Notes under the pieces: model-generated
The model's input: only the letters and a program-made list of their open reading frames with translations
Told to the model about the DNA's origin: nothing
Database searches by the model: none
In this document: positions 18,047-26,640 of the stretch, piece by piece
Numbering within the stretch: the first letter of the stretch is position 1
How the letters are laid out: every line of letters begins with the position of its first letter
Assembly (NCBI GenBank): GCA_026225475.1
Contig: JAMFSU010000122.1
Span: 1-64,000 of the forward strand
Reading direction: 5' to 3'
DNA length: 64,000 nucleotides
Source: Duganella sp.
GTDB taxonomy: Bacteria > Pseudomonadota > Gammaproteobacteria > Burkholderiales > Burkholderiaceae_D
Position numbers and translations under genes: made by a program

Positions 18047-19675
18047 GTGGCCTTCGATCAATTGGAACAATCACGCCCGCCACAGGTAGAGGTGCTATTC
18101 GGTGCCGCGCGCAGGCCGCTTGTGACGCTGGAAGTATTGCGTGTGGAAACCAGGATTGCGGCAAATCAAATTCCCAATGCCACAGTTGTCTTTCAGCAGC
18201 GCGGCGGCGAAGGGGGGGATTTGAATGACTTTTCCGCCGATGCCAAGCGTTGTCCGCCGGGAACTGCGGTTACCATCAGGTTTGGCAATGGCGAAGTGCT
18301 ATTCAGTGGCAAAGTGGCGGAACAGACCTGCCGTCAGAGCCAAGGACTTAGTGAGCTAACCTTGCGCTTGACCCATCCGTTGCAAGGCGCAGTGTCCAGC
18401 CATGCCAGCCGCGTCTTTTCGCAGATGAGCGAAGAGGCAGTGTTGCGGCAACTGCTCAATGGCTACGGGATCAAGCTGGGACGCAGCACGGGGCTACTCA
18501 AGCAGTTGCATTTGCAACTGGTTCAATACGAATGCTCCGACTGGCAATTTATCAAGACCCGACTTTACGCCAATGGCGTCTGGCTATGGCCAGATCGCAA
18601 CGGGGATATTTCATTGGCGCCACCGGCGCTGTCTTCCGTCAGTCATACGTTCAAGCAAGGTGCGTCCGCATCTGGCGACAAGGCCGGGCATCTACCATTG
18701 ATCGAAAGTGTCGACTGGCGCTTTGGCAATCGAGAACTCACAGACGGTGTTGAGGTGTCGAGTTGGAATCTGGCATCGCAAAAAAATGAAAGCCGCAAGG
18801 CAGTCGCTGCCGCGCTCGGCCGTGGTGGTCTTGATCCGTCGCAGCTCATGCTGCTTGGGCCAGACGTTCAATTATTCGGCGCCTCGCTGGATTTGCAAAC
18901 GGAAGAAAAAAAGTCGTGGGCCGACAGTCGCTTGCTGGCGATGCAGACGGCTAGTGTTCAGGCCAGCCTGACGTTGATCGGCAGTGCGGTCTATCAGGTG
19001 GGCGAGACGGTCATGCTGACTGGATTTGGCCGCGCGTTTGATGGACAGGGTGTGATCAGCAGCGTCGAACAGAAATTGAATCCTGGGCGTTGGCGCACCA
19101 TCATCACCATTGGTCAGGACCTGTCGTCTGATGCGGATACGCCGCTGGTGGCGACCACGCCGGGTTTGCAGGTCGGTGTCGTGGCGTCGTACCGGCAGGA
19201 TCCCGACCGCTTGAATCGCTTGCGCGTCAATGTCCCCGTACTCAAAAACGAACTATGGGCACGCTTTGCCGCGCCGTACGCCAGTGATAACAGCGGCGTG
19301 TGCTTTTATCCGGAGCCGGGCGATGAAGTCGTATTGGGTTTTTTTGGCGCTGATCCACGTTATCCGGTCATCCTTGGCGCTATGCATAACCCCAAAAAAC
19401 CTGCACCGATCGATCCAGCGCAGGGGAAGGAAAAAAAAGGTCTGATATTGAAACAGGGCAGCAAGTTGCAGCAGCTGCTGTTTGATGTCAAGCAAGAATC
19501 GGTACTGCTGCAATCAGTGCAGGACAAACTGCAACTAAAAAAGGGTGCCAGTTTCGATAGTCAGCAAAACGTGTCAATGGCAGCCAAAGAGATTAAATTG
19601 GAGGCAAGCACGAATGTTGAGGTCGCCGGAAAGCAAGTCAAGATCAAAGGAAACAAGGTGGATTTGGGGATGTGA
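18047..19675 (+). CDS. eCIS central spike, VgrG-like (Pvc8-like)
   Basis: This 542-residue protein begins at GTG 18047 with GAGGAGG just upstream. Residues 1-370 are gp27-like: VTIRFGNGEVLFSGKV, VLRQLLNGYGIKLG, YECSDWQFIKTRLYANGVWLWPD. Then follows a gp5 OB-fold (GVVASYRQDPDRLNRLRVNVP ... GDEVVLGFFGADPRYPVILGAMHN), and a C-terminal beta-helix-like needle (KEIKLEASTNVEVAGKQVKIKGNKVDLGM). This is the trimeric spike that punctures the target. It lacks any C-terminal enzymatic extension, so it is a plain rather than 'evolved' spike. The needle is short, as in PVC. Confidence 0.93.
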   Translation: MAFDQLEQSRPPQVEVLFGAARRPLVTLEVLRVETRIAANQIPNATVVFQQRGGEGGDLNDFSADAKRCPPGTAVTIRFGNGEVLFSGKVAEQTCRQSQGLSELTLRLTHPLQGAVSSHASRVFSQMSEEAVLRQLLNGYGIKLGRSTGLLKQLHLQLVQYECSDWQFIKTRLYANGVWLWPDRNGDISLAPPALSSVSHTFKQGASASGDKAGHLPLIESVDWRFGNRELTDGVEVSSWNLASQKNESRKAVAAALGRGGLDPSQLMLLGPDVQLFGASLDLQTEEKKSWADSRLLAMQTASVQASLTLIGSAVYQVGETVMLTGFGRAFDGQGVISSVEQKLNPGRWRTIITIGQDLSSDADTPLVATTPGLQVGVVASYRQDPDRLNRLRVNVPVLKNELWARFAAPYASDNSGVCFYPEPGDEVVLGFFGADPRYPVILGAMHNPKKPAPIDPAQGKEKKGLILKQGSKLQQLLFDVKQESVLLQSVQDKLQLKKGASFDSQQNVSMAAKEIKLEASTNVEVAGKQVKIKGNKVDLGM

Positions 19676-19715
19676 GTGGAGTTGGCAAGTTGATCCGTTT
19701 GTTAGGAGTGGTGCC

Positions 19716-20150
19716 ATGCAAGACAATAGCAAGGGACTTTGGGGGCGAGGCTGGGCTTTTCCACCGGATTTTTCGTTGGCCAGTGAGAGTGGCGCGGCAG
19801 GGCCAGCATTGGTCGAGGACAAGGACGATATCCGTCAGAGCCTGCGCATCTTGTTTAGTACGCTGCCTGGCGAGCGCATCATGCGGAGTAATTATGGTTG
19901 CGATCTTAATTCGGTTCTGTTCGAAAACATCAATGATGATCTTGTCGCGGAGATTCGGCGCTTGATTCGAGAAAGTGTACTGCGCTATGAGCCACGTATC
20001 GAACTTATCGATGTGGTCGCGCAGCAGAATACGCAAAATCCAACTCAACTCGATATCAGCGCGAACTACCGTGTGCGCGGTAGCGATACGGTAGGTGAAG
20101 TCACGGGTCTGATGGATATTGCCAGTCGTCGTGGAGTGCGTTTTCAATGA
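19716..20150 (+). CDS. eCIS baseplate wedge protein, gp25-like (Pvc9-like)
   Basis: This 144-residue protein has the gp25/lysozyme-like baseplate pattern: GRGWAFPPDF, EDKDDIRQSLRILFSTLPGERIMRSNYGCDLNSVLFE and TLIRESVLRYEPRIELIDV. The EPR triad that helps initiate sheath assembly in T4 gp25 is visible as YEPRI at about residues 106-110. AGGAG precedes ATG 19716; longer in-frame starts overlap the spike gene and lack a ribosome site. It overlaps the next gene by 4 bp. Its role is to connect hub, wedge and the first sheath ring. Confidence 0.93.
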   Translation: MQDNSKGLWGRGWAFPPDFSLASESGAAGPALVEDKDDIRQSLRILFSTLPGERIMRSNYGCDLNSVLFENINDDLVAEIRRLIRESVLRYEPRIELIDVVAQQNTQNPTQLDISANYRVRGSDTVGEVTGLMDIASRRGVRFQ

Positions 20151-20569
20151 GCGATATTGTGATTATTGATCAGGATTCTTTGTTATTCATGCCCATGTTC
20201 GGTAACCGGGTGGTGATTGCCACCGGTCCGGCGCAGATTCGAGGTAGCGGACTGAGCAACATCAACGGCAGAAAAGTGTGCATTGCCGGCGATGAAAAGC
20301 AGGTTCGGATTAACGCGGTATATACCACACCGACGCATACGATTCCAGGCACCGGCATCATCACCATCGCCAGTCTTGCCGCCAATCAGCGCGCCCAGCA
20401 TGCCGGAAGTCATGCCGCATTGATCTTGAAAGGGCAGCAATTCACTGCGCAATTTGAACCGAGCAAGCCGGCACAAATGCCGCCGCCAGCCAATACGCCG
20501 GATGTAGCGGCCCCCAGCAGCGGACAGGGCATGTTTATAGCCAGCCAGTTCGTGGTGCAGGCAAGTTAA
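20147..20569 (+). CDS. eCIS spike-tip protein, PAAR-like (Pvc10 position)
   Basis: This 140-residue protein occupies the pvc10 position between gp25 and the large baseplate proteins. The N-terminal part (GNRVVIATGPAQIRGSGLSNINGRKVCIAGDEKQV) and mid TPTHTIPGTGIITIASL are glycine-rich beta strands, compatible with a PAAR-like tip cone. The C-terminal third is a proline/alanine-rich linker (KPAQMPPPANTPDVAAPSS). The classic PAAR metal ligands are not obvious, so the assignment relies on position and fold character. It starts inside the gp25 stop (ATGA overlap). Confidence 0.75.
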   Translation: MSDIVIIDQDSLLFMPMFGNRVVIATGPAQIRGSGLSNINGRKVCIAGDEKQVRINAVYTTPTHTIPGTGIITIASLAANQRAQHAGSHAALILKGQQFTAQFEPSKPAQMPPPANTPDVAAPSSGQGMFIASQFVVQAS

Positions 20570-20666
20570 CCTGAATATTGAGGCGTGATGTGTAATGTGT
20601 ACTGGAAGGTTTGCAGAAGCTTTGCCAGTTGTCCTGACTTAAACGGTCCGAACAAAGGATGAAATC

Positions 20667-23462
20667 ATGTTGAACCTATCGACCTTGTTGGCTGACGAGT
20701 CGTTCAAGCTGGACGGTAGAAGTATTGAGCAGCAGCTGCAAGCCTGGTACGACTATGTCGCGCTGCTGCCGTTCGACGGCACGCCCGACGGAAGGTGGCG
20801 CGAACTGTTTTTTCCCACTGGCGTGGGCGATCTGCAACGACTGGCCGAGTTGTACCGTAGCCCTGCATTGAGCGATGGCCAACTGGCACCGCAGCATGCG
20901 TTTTTGCTAGCCTTTCTGCGCTTGCTGGAGACGCCCAGAAAATTGCTCAACCAACTTCCCTCACTGCATCGCCAGCTTTACTATCGCGATCTATTGGGTT
21001 TGCAGCCGCGTGCGGCACAAGCTGACTGGGTGGCGGTATCGTTCACTTTGTCGAGCGATGCCGCCGAAGTGTTAATGCCGGCACAGACCGCATTGGATGC
21101 CGGGCAGGACGGTCAGGGTCAGGCGCTGCATTATCTGTTGGATCAGGCACTGCAAGTCAATCCAGGTCAATTGCATGCGCTGCATTGGCTGCGGTCTGAC
21201 GGTGCCGGGCAGAAACGTCTGTTGCTGCAAGAGGACGCCACGCCGATACTGCCGCCATCCGGCACGCGTTTGTTTGAGGCACATGCACAAGAACAGGTTG
21301 TCGTCACCGGGCGGGTGGTGGCAGATGCACTACTGGCAATGTCCGATGGCGTCAGAGAAATTACCATCCATTTCACCAGTGCACCGCCAGTGGGAAGTTT
21401 AGGAATCGCGTTGAGCAGCGAAAATGGTTGGCTGGTCCAGGCTGAGGTGAGCATGAGCGGCACAACCACTACACTTATCTGCGTGGTCGATGCCGACCAG
21501 GCGGCCATCACCGCTCCGGCTGGACTGGATGGCTTTCACGACAGTGTGCCGTTGCTCAGGATGACGCGCCAGGATGGTTTGCCAGTAGAAGAAGTCGTTG
21601 AAATTGAGGTGATGATCACGAGCGCCTCATCCAGTCGTATTGCACTGCGGACCGATCATGGCGCCAGCGACTGGCAACAACCATTGTTGCCCTTTGGCGC
21701 AGAACCCAGAGTGGGGGCAAGTGTTGAACTGGTTGCCGCTGATTGGCTGCGCCGGCAACAAGCGGTGACGCTCACCTTGACACCTGATTGGGACGCCTTG
21801 CCGAATCAAGGGTTTCGCGCCTGGTACGCGGGCTATCCGTCGGCAGATGCGATCCAGAGTAATAGTGTTTTTCAGGCCTCGGTACAGGCCTTTACTGCAC
21901 AAGGATGGAAGCAGCTAGGCGATAACCAGGCTTTATTTGTTGGCGGTAATGGCGCGCCGGTTGGTGCACCAATTACATTTGTATTCACCAGCTTGCCTGG
22001 GCGTCCGGTTGACAGTGCCGATCCTGCGGATTGGACCAGTCGTCTGAAACTGACGCTCAGCGGCAGCGATTTTCTGCATCAAGAGTATTGGCAACACATC
22101 GAAAGTGGCGTGCCATTTGACGATAACGGCGAGGCCATACTCAATCCGCCCTATACGCCGCAGTGGCGCAGTTTTTCGGTACGTTACCAGAGCCGTCAGA
22201 TCATCACCCGGGAACAACAATATCTGCTTACCCCGTTTGGTCACCAGCGCGCGTTGACAGCAACAGAACAGTCGTCCGAGCCGCAGCTTTATCTTGGATT
22301 GGGCGGCATGCTGGCCGGGCAACAGTTGTCATTGTATTGGAAGCTACAAGGGCCGCAGCCACTCCAATTACGCTGGGAATATCTCACCGATGAAAATCGC
22401 TGGACATCGTTGGATGCCAAAGTGTTCGACGCTACTGGCGGGCTATTTGAGTCGGGTCTCTGGTCAGCCGAACTTCCTGGCGATGCTAGCGACCAGGCCA
22501 CCTGGATGCCACAAGGCGCCCATTGGCTGCGGGCAATTGTCAGCGTGCCATCGCTTGTTCGGGACGAATTTTCGGAAAGTGATGTGACCTCTGCCTATCC
22601 GTTGTTGCAGGGGCTGCTAACGAATGCGATGACGGCGACCTTGGCCAATGCTGAGCAGATCGCCGCCGATCACTTCGGCCAGCCTTTGCCCGCCGGCAGT
22701 ATTACGCAGACGGTGGCGCGCATCGACGGTCTGGAGAATGTGCTGCAACCCTGGCCAGCACAGGGCGGGCGGGCGCTGGAGTTGCTGGACGCATTCAACC
22801 TGCGGGCGCAACGGCAATTGTCGTCGCGCGGCCGAGCCTTGCGTCGGGGCGATATCAAGGCCTTGCTGCTGGAACATTTCAGCGAAGTGGCGGCAGTGAT
22901 TTTGCCGGAAGACGATGGTGTTCCAGGGCGGCAGATCATGACGATCATTCCCGCGCCGGGCCAGCGTGATAATACGGATGCCAAACGCCCCACGTTCAAT
23001 CCGGCACGGTTGGCGCGCATGCGTCAATTTTTACAAGCGCATACCTCGATGTGGGTGGACTTGCAGCTCTACAATCCCGTGTATATCGATGTCATCGTCA
23101 ACTATCACGCCGACTTTGACGCCGCCGTCAGCGAAGACTTTGGCCGCGCGCAACTGGAGGCAGCGCTGGACTTGTACTATCTGCCCTGGGCCGGTAGCGC
23201 GCAAGCCGTAGTCGATATCGGCCGCCGTCTCGATTACTACCAACTGTTGGCCTTCATGCAGCAACAGACCTCGGTCGTCAAGGTCAACGATCTGTTTGTC
23301 AATGGAGAGACGCAATCGATTACGCCAGGTCGCAACGAGGTATTGGTGCTGCGCTGGGGAGACGTTGAGAAATTGCCCAATCCAAGCAACTTGAAGCTGG
23401 TGCCGTCGGGGGAGAAACGACTAATGCAGGAATATCCAATGAAGCCCGCTCCGGCATTGTAG
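20667..23462 (+). CDS. eCIS baseplate protein, gp6/J-like (Pvc11-like)
   Basis: This 931-residue protein is a giant baseplate J-type wedge. The last third carries the J signature: LSSRGRALRRGDIKALLLEHFSEVAAVI, MTIIPAPGQ, TSMWVDLQLYNPVYIDVIVNYHAD and a terminal DLYYLPWAG region. The N-terminal two thirds are beta-rich with repeated carbohydrate-module-like strands (QLYLGLGGMLAGQQLSLYWKLQGP), as in Pvc11. It begins 97 bp after the tip gene. With the gene at 23824 it should build the wedge ring around the hub. Sequence length fits the family. Confidence 0.88.
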   Translation: MLNLSTLLADESFKLDGRSIEQQLQAWYDYVALLPFDGTPDGRWRELFFPTGVGDLQRLAELYRSPALSDGQLAPQHAFLLAFLRLLETPRKLLNQLPSLHRQLYYRDLLGLQPRAAQADWVAVSFTLSSDAAEVLMPAQTALDAGQDGQGQALHYLLDQALQVNPGQLHALHWLRSDGAGQKRLLLQEDATPILPPSGTRLFEAHAQEQVVVTGRVVADALLAMSDGVREITIHFTSAPPVGSLGIALSSENGWLVQAEVSMSGTTTTLICVVDADQAAITAPAGLDGFHDSVPLLRMTRQDGLPVEEVVEIEVMITSASSSRIALRTDHGASDWQQPLLPFGAEPRVGASVELVAADWLRRQQAVTLTLTPDWDALPNQGFRAWYAGYPSADAIQSNSVFQASVQAFTAQGWKQLGDNQALFVGGNGAPVGAPITFVFTSLPGRPVDSADPADWTSRLKLTLSGSDFLHQEYWQHIESGVPFDDNGEAILNPPYTPQWRSFSVRYQSRQIITREQQYLLTPFGHQRALTATEQSSEPQLYLGLGGMLAGQQLSLYWKLQGPQPLQLRWEYLTDENRWTSLDAKVFDATGGLFESGLWSAELPGDASDQATWMPQGAHWLRAIVSVPSLVRDEFSESDVTSAYPLLQGLLTNAMTATLANAEQIAADHFGQPLPAGSITQTVARIDGLENVLQPWPAQGGRALELLDAFNLRAQRQLSSRGRALRRGDIKALLLEHFSEVAAVILPEDDGVPGRQIMTIIPAPGQRDNTDAKRPTFNPARLARMRQFLQAHTSMWVDLQLYNPVYIDVIVNYHADFDAAVSEDFGRAQLEAALDLYYLPWAGSAQAVVDIGRRLDYYQLLAFMQQQTSVVKVNDLFVNGETQSITPGRNEVLVLRWGDVEKLPNPSNLKLVPSGEKRLMQEYPMKPAPAL

Positions 23463-23500
23463 TCTGCTTAAAGAGAACGGCGACCCGCGCCTTTGCCGAT

Positions 23501-23779
23501 ATGGGATTGCTGGAAAATTTCATGCTGCCACAAGACGGCGACAACTTTGGCGCCTCTATTGCGATTAACGACGACGGCGACCTGTTCGCCACGCATGGTT
23601 CACTAGGCAATGCGCAGATGGGCGGCGTACAGATTTTTACTCGGATTGGCGACACTTGGACGGGCGTGGTGTACCTGGGATGCTATGCCGCGACACAGAA
23701 GGTCGCGCTCGACGGCAGTGGCAACACGCTAGTCGCTACCGATGTTGGGGACGATAATTTTGGTGTGTATGCTTATTGA
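23501..23779 (+). CDS. Short FG-GAP-like ORF between the two baseplate genes
   Basis: This 92-residue ORF reads DGDNFGASIAINDDGDLF, then GGVQIFTRIGDTWTG and VALDGSGNTLVATDVGDDNFGVYAY, i.e. about one and a half FG-GAP/beta-propeller repeats with acidic calcium-binding-like loops. FG-GAP repeats normally come in seven-blade propellers or long secreted proteins; this is far too short to fold as one. It has no convincing ribosome-binding site at ATG 23501, and in-frame sense codons extend upstream to the baseplate gene. It may be a fragment of a larger gene, a small oligomerising fibre or decoration protein, or a relic. Not part of known PVC gene order. Confidence 0.5.
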   Translation: MGLLENFMLPQDGDNFGASIAINDDGDLFATHGSLGNAQMGGVQIFTRIGDTWTGVVYLGCYAATQKVALDGSGNTLVATDVGDDNFGVYAY

Positions 23780-23823
23780 ATACCAATGCCGCTATATTTC
23801 TTGCCAATGGACGAGGTTTCACC

Positions 23824-26604
23824 ATGCTGCTTAGATCTGCACTATCCGCCTCCGCTGAGGTACGCCAGGAAATTCATTTCGAGACCTTGTGGGCGCAGGC
23901 CCAAGAAATGCTGGATGCGCAATCGGGCCAGCTCTGGACTGATACGGCCGAGCACGATCCGGGCGTGACGTTGTTGCAGGCACTGAACTATGGCGTGGCA
24001 GATCTGGCTTATCGGCACACATTGCCATTGCAGGACTTGCTTACCCCAAGCCTGCCGGAACAAAGTGAGGCGGGTTTGTTCCCGGTCGCATTTGGTCCGC
24101 AACGGGCCTTGACGGTGTCTCCCATCACGGAAGATGACTACCGTCGCGCGCTGCTGGACCTGACTGATGCAGAGGACCGTTTTTTATTTCGTGATGCGCG
24201 CTTGTTAATGGAGTCAGAGGAAGAGCGTTATCGCTATTATTATTTGCCCGCATTGAGAGAGTTTCATTTCAATCCCGGCGACAATGCGCAAGCGTTCACA
24301 GTACAAGGCTTTTATCGCTTGCAAGTGGAGCTTAATCGCGACATCACGCGGGTCATCGCAGAGCCGATTTTGGAAAAGTTTGTGCAGGATCATCGCAATA
24401 TCTGCGAAGGCGTGCGCAGCATCGACTGGTTGGGTCCGCAACCAGTGGATGTTGCGTTGGTCATTGAGCTGGATGACGATTTTCAGGATTTTGCCGGTCT
24501 GCTGGCACAAGTATTTCATTGCGTGGAGGACTTTGTCAGTCCGCAGGCACAACGAAAAACGGCTGAGCAATTGCGCCAGGATGGGCTCGGCAACGAGATT
24601 GTCTATCAAGGCCCGATGCTGCGTCATGGCTGGATTACGCAGTTGCCACTTGCCAGCGATTATCAGCGCGACCGCAGCATCAACATTAATCCATTGGCCA
24701 GCACGCTGCAAAGGCTTGATGGCGTGGCCAGCCTGCAAGTACTAAGGTTTGATGGCGCTGGTTGGACCACGACCATTGCGGCACAACATTACCTGCAACT
24801 GTGGGGGGCGGATCCGTTGCAGAAATTGGCCGATGGCAACATGGTTAGATTGCTGAAGCGCGGTCAGCAGGTGATATTGAGCAAAGAAGAAATCGCACCA
24901 GGTATCGTATCGCGGACGATGATTCAAGAATCGCCAGAAATCTTGCCCTATGGCCGCCACCGCGTACCGGCAATTTACTATCCTGCCAGCGGAAAAATTC
25001 CACCCTGCTATGGGCTGTTACGGTTGGACCCAGATCGGCAAGAAGCCTTGCTGCATCAATTCTTATTACCGTTCGAGCAGCACTTGACCAACGGTGCCCG
25101 GCAATTGGCGATGTTGCCAGCCTTGTTGTCGTTTCAACGCGATGTCACAGCACCTAGTGAAGTTTGGGGTGGCCAATGGCCATTTGCTGGCGATGCGCTG
25201 ATTGATCGCGTCGCCAACGAAGTGCATGCACTCTATCGAGACAGATTGGCGGAGCACACTGCCGCTGAGCAACAAAATGTTGAACAAGAATTGGATATTC
25301 TGAACTATCTGCTGGGTTACTTTGGCCAGCGGCGTGCTGATCGCACCTTGTTCAATGCGCCAGATTATCTAGCATCACAACGTCACTATCTGAGCCAAAG
25401 CAGCGAGCTGTATTATGCCGCTGGGCAATTTCGCGCCGACGCCATTTCGGCGATCCAGCGACGCATCGCGGCACGGCTTGGATTTGCTGAAAATATCTTC
25501 GATGCCGAAGCAAATATGGCGCAACTGCCATTTTATCTGGTGGAACACGCCTCATTATTGCCGCGGCGTCCCAGCACCGATTTTGATGACACATGGCAAG
25601 CGGTCAGCACGGTCACGGACAACGACAACGACAATGGGACATTGACGTTGTCGTTGCCGCAAGCAGTCAGCGAGATTTATCCTGGTCAACTGCTCGAACT
25701 GCAGTTGAGTTTTGCGGGGACGGAGATGACCCTCTCTGCTTGTGTGGTGCTCGATGTTGCTGTAGACAACATGGCGATCAAGCTTGAAATCAATGCGCGG
25801 ATGCGCAGCGCTTTGGCTGACTTGACCGATGCTGCCAGCACGGTCCAGTGGCGCAATAGCAGTATGTGGTTGCAAGACATCCATTTTGCACTCAATTATG
25901 TCGACAATCCGGAGGACGCGCCCAATCTGCCTGCAACAGAGGAGCAGCGCGTCATCACCGTGCAGAACTTTCCGGCCGACCTCGATACGGGAAGCATCAT
26001 CACCCTGTATCGGGACCAGACGCTGAGCAGCCCGGCGTTACAGAAGTTTGCCGATGGCGACATCGAGGCCATGGTGCTGGCGGTGGACGTCTTGCAGCGG
26101 CAAGCCTTGATTGGTCCCGTCCCCGGTGGCGCAGCATTGCCCCAGGAGAATACCAAAACGCGTTATCGCTGGCGTATCCGGCGCGGTACAGACGATCCGC
26201 TGACAGACCGCTATTCATTTACAGTGAGTGTGGTATTTCGCGCCGATCTGTTGGGCAATGTTGCCGAGCCTTATACCACCGACGCATGGCTGCGTCAGAT
26301 TGTTCAGGAGGAACTGCCATGCCATGTACGCGGTGAAATTCATTGGTTCGATGCGCAGTATTTTCGAGAGTTCGCCAACAATTATGCGCAATGGATGGCG
26401 GCGGAAGCCCGCTTGGGGATTTTCGCCTTCAATCTGATTGAGATGCTCGGTTTGGGCCTGTTGCCGAGTGGCTTGATGGGTATCAATGCGATGCGTATTG
26501 CGACAGTAGCACAGCGCGAATTGGTCGTCGGTGCCGATGAAACGCAGTGGAACACTGAGGTGATTAAGGAGCTGAGTTTGTTTTATGTACCGCCGGCTTC
26601 CTAG
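23824..26604 (+). CDS. eCIS large baseplate protein (Pvc12-like)
   Basis: This 926-residue protein follows the J-like gene as pvc12 does. The N-terminal stretch VRQEIHFETLWAQAQEMLDAQSGQLWTDTAEHDPGVTLLQALNYGVADLAYRH is the characteristic opening of these baseplate proteins; the C-terminal EELPCHVRGEIHWFDAQYFREFANNYAQWM is also family-like. The start at ATG 23824 is preceded by GAGG; a TTG-started 16-residue extension is possible but has no ribosome site. In PVC it forms the outer wedge and the attachment site for fibres. Between it and the J-like gene lies the short FG-GAP ORF. Confidence 0.87.
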   Translation: MLLRSALSASAEVRQEIHFETLWAQAQEMLDAQSGQLWTDTAEHDPGVTLLQALNYGVADLAYRHTLPLQDLLTPSLPEQSEAGLFPVAFGPQRALTVSPITEDDYRRALLDLTDAEDRFLFRDARLLMESEEERYRYYYLPALREFHFNPGDNAQAFTVQGFYRLQVELNRDITRVIAEPILEKFVQDHRNICEGVRSIDWLGPQPVDVALVIELDDDFQDFAGLLAQVFHCVEDFVSPQAQRKTAEQLRQDGLGNEIVYQGPMLRHGWITQLPLASDYQRDRSININPLASTLQRLDGVASLQVLRFDGAGWTTTIAAQHYLQLWGADPLQKLADGNMVRLLKRGQQVILSKEEIAPGIVSRTMIQESPEILPYGRHRVPAIYYPASGKIPPCYGLLRLDPDRQEALLHQFLLPFEQHLTNGARQLAMLPALLSFQRDVTAPSEVWGGQWPFAGDALIDRVANEVHALYRDRLAEHTAAEQQNVEQELDILNYLLGYFGQRRADRTLFNAPDYLASQRHYLSQSSELYYAAGQFRADAISAIQRRIAARLGFAENIFDAEANMAQLPFYLVEHASLLPRRPSTDFDDTWQAVSTVTDNDNDNGTLTLSLPQAVSEIYPGQLLELQLSFAGTEMTLSACVVLDVAVDNMAIKLEINARMRSALADLTDAASTVQWRNSSMWLQDIHFALNYVDNPEDAPNLPATEEQRVITVQNFPADLDTGSIITLYRDQTLSSPALQKFADGDIEAMVLAVDVLQRQALIGPVPGGAALPQENTKTRYRWRIRRGTDDPLTDRYSFTVSVVFRADLLGNVAEPYTTDAWLRQIVQEELPCHVRGEIHWFDAQYFREFANNYAQWMAAEARLGIFAFNLIEMLGLGLLPSGLMGINAMRIATVAQRELVVGADETQWNTEVIKELSLFYVPPAS

Positions 26605-26640
26605 GTTGGATAATGCGCTGCGGTCGATTGAGATCGGTCT

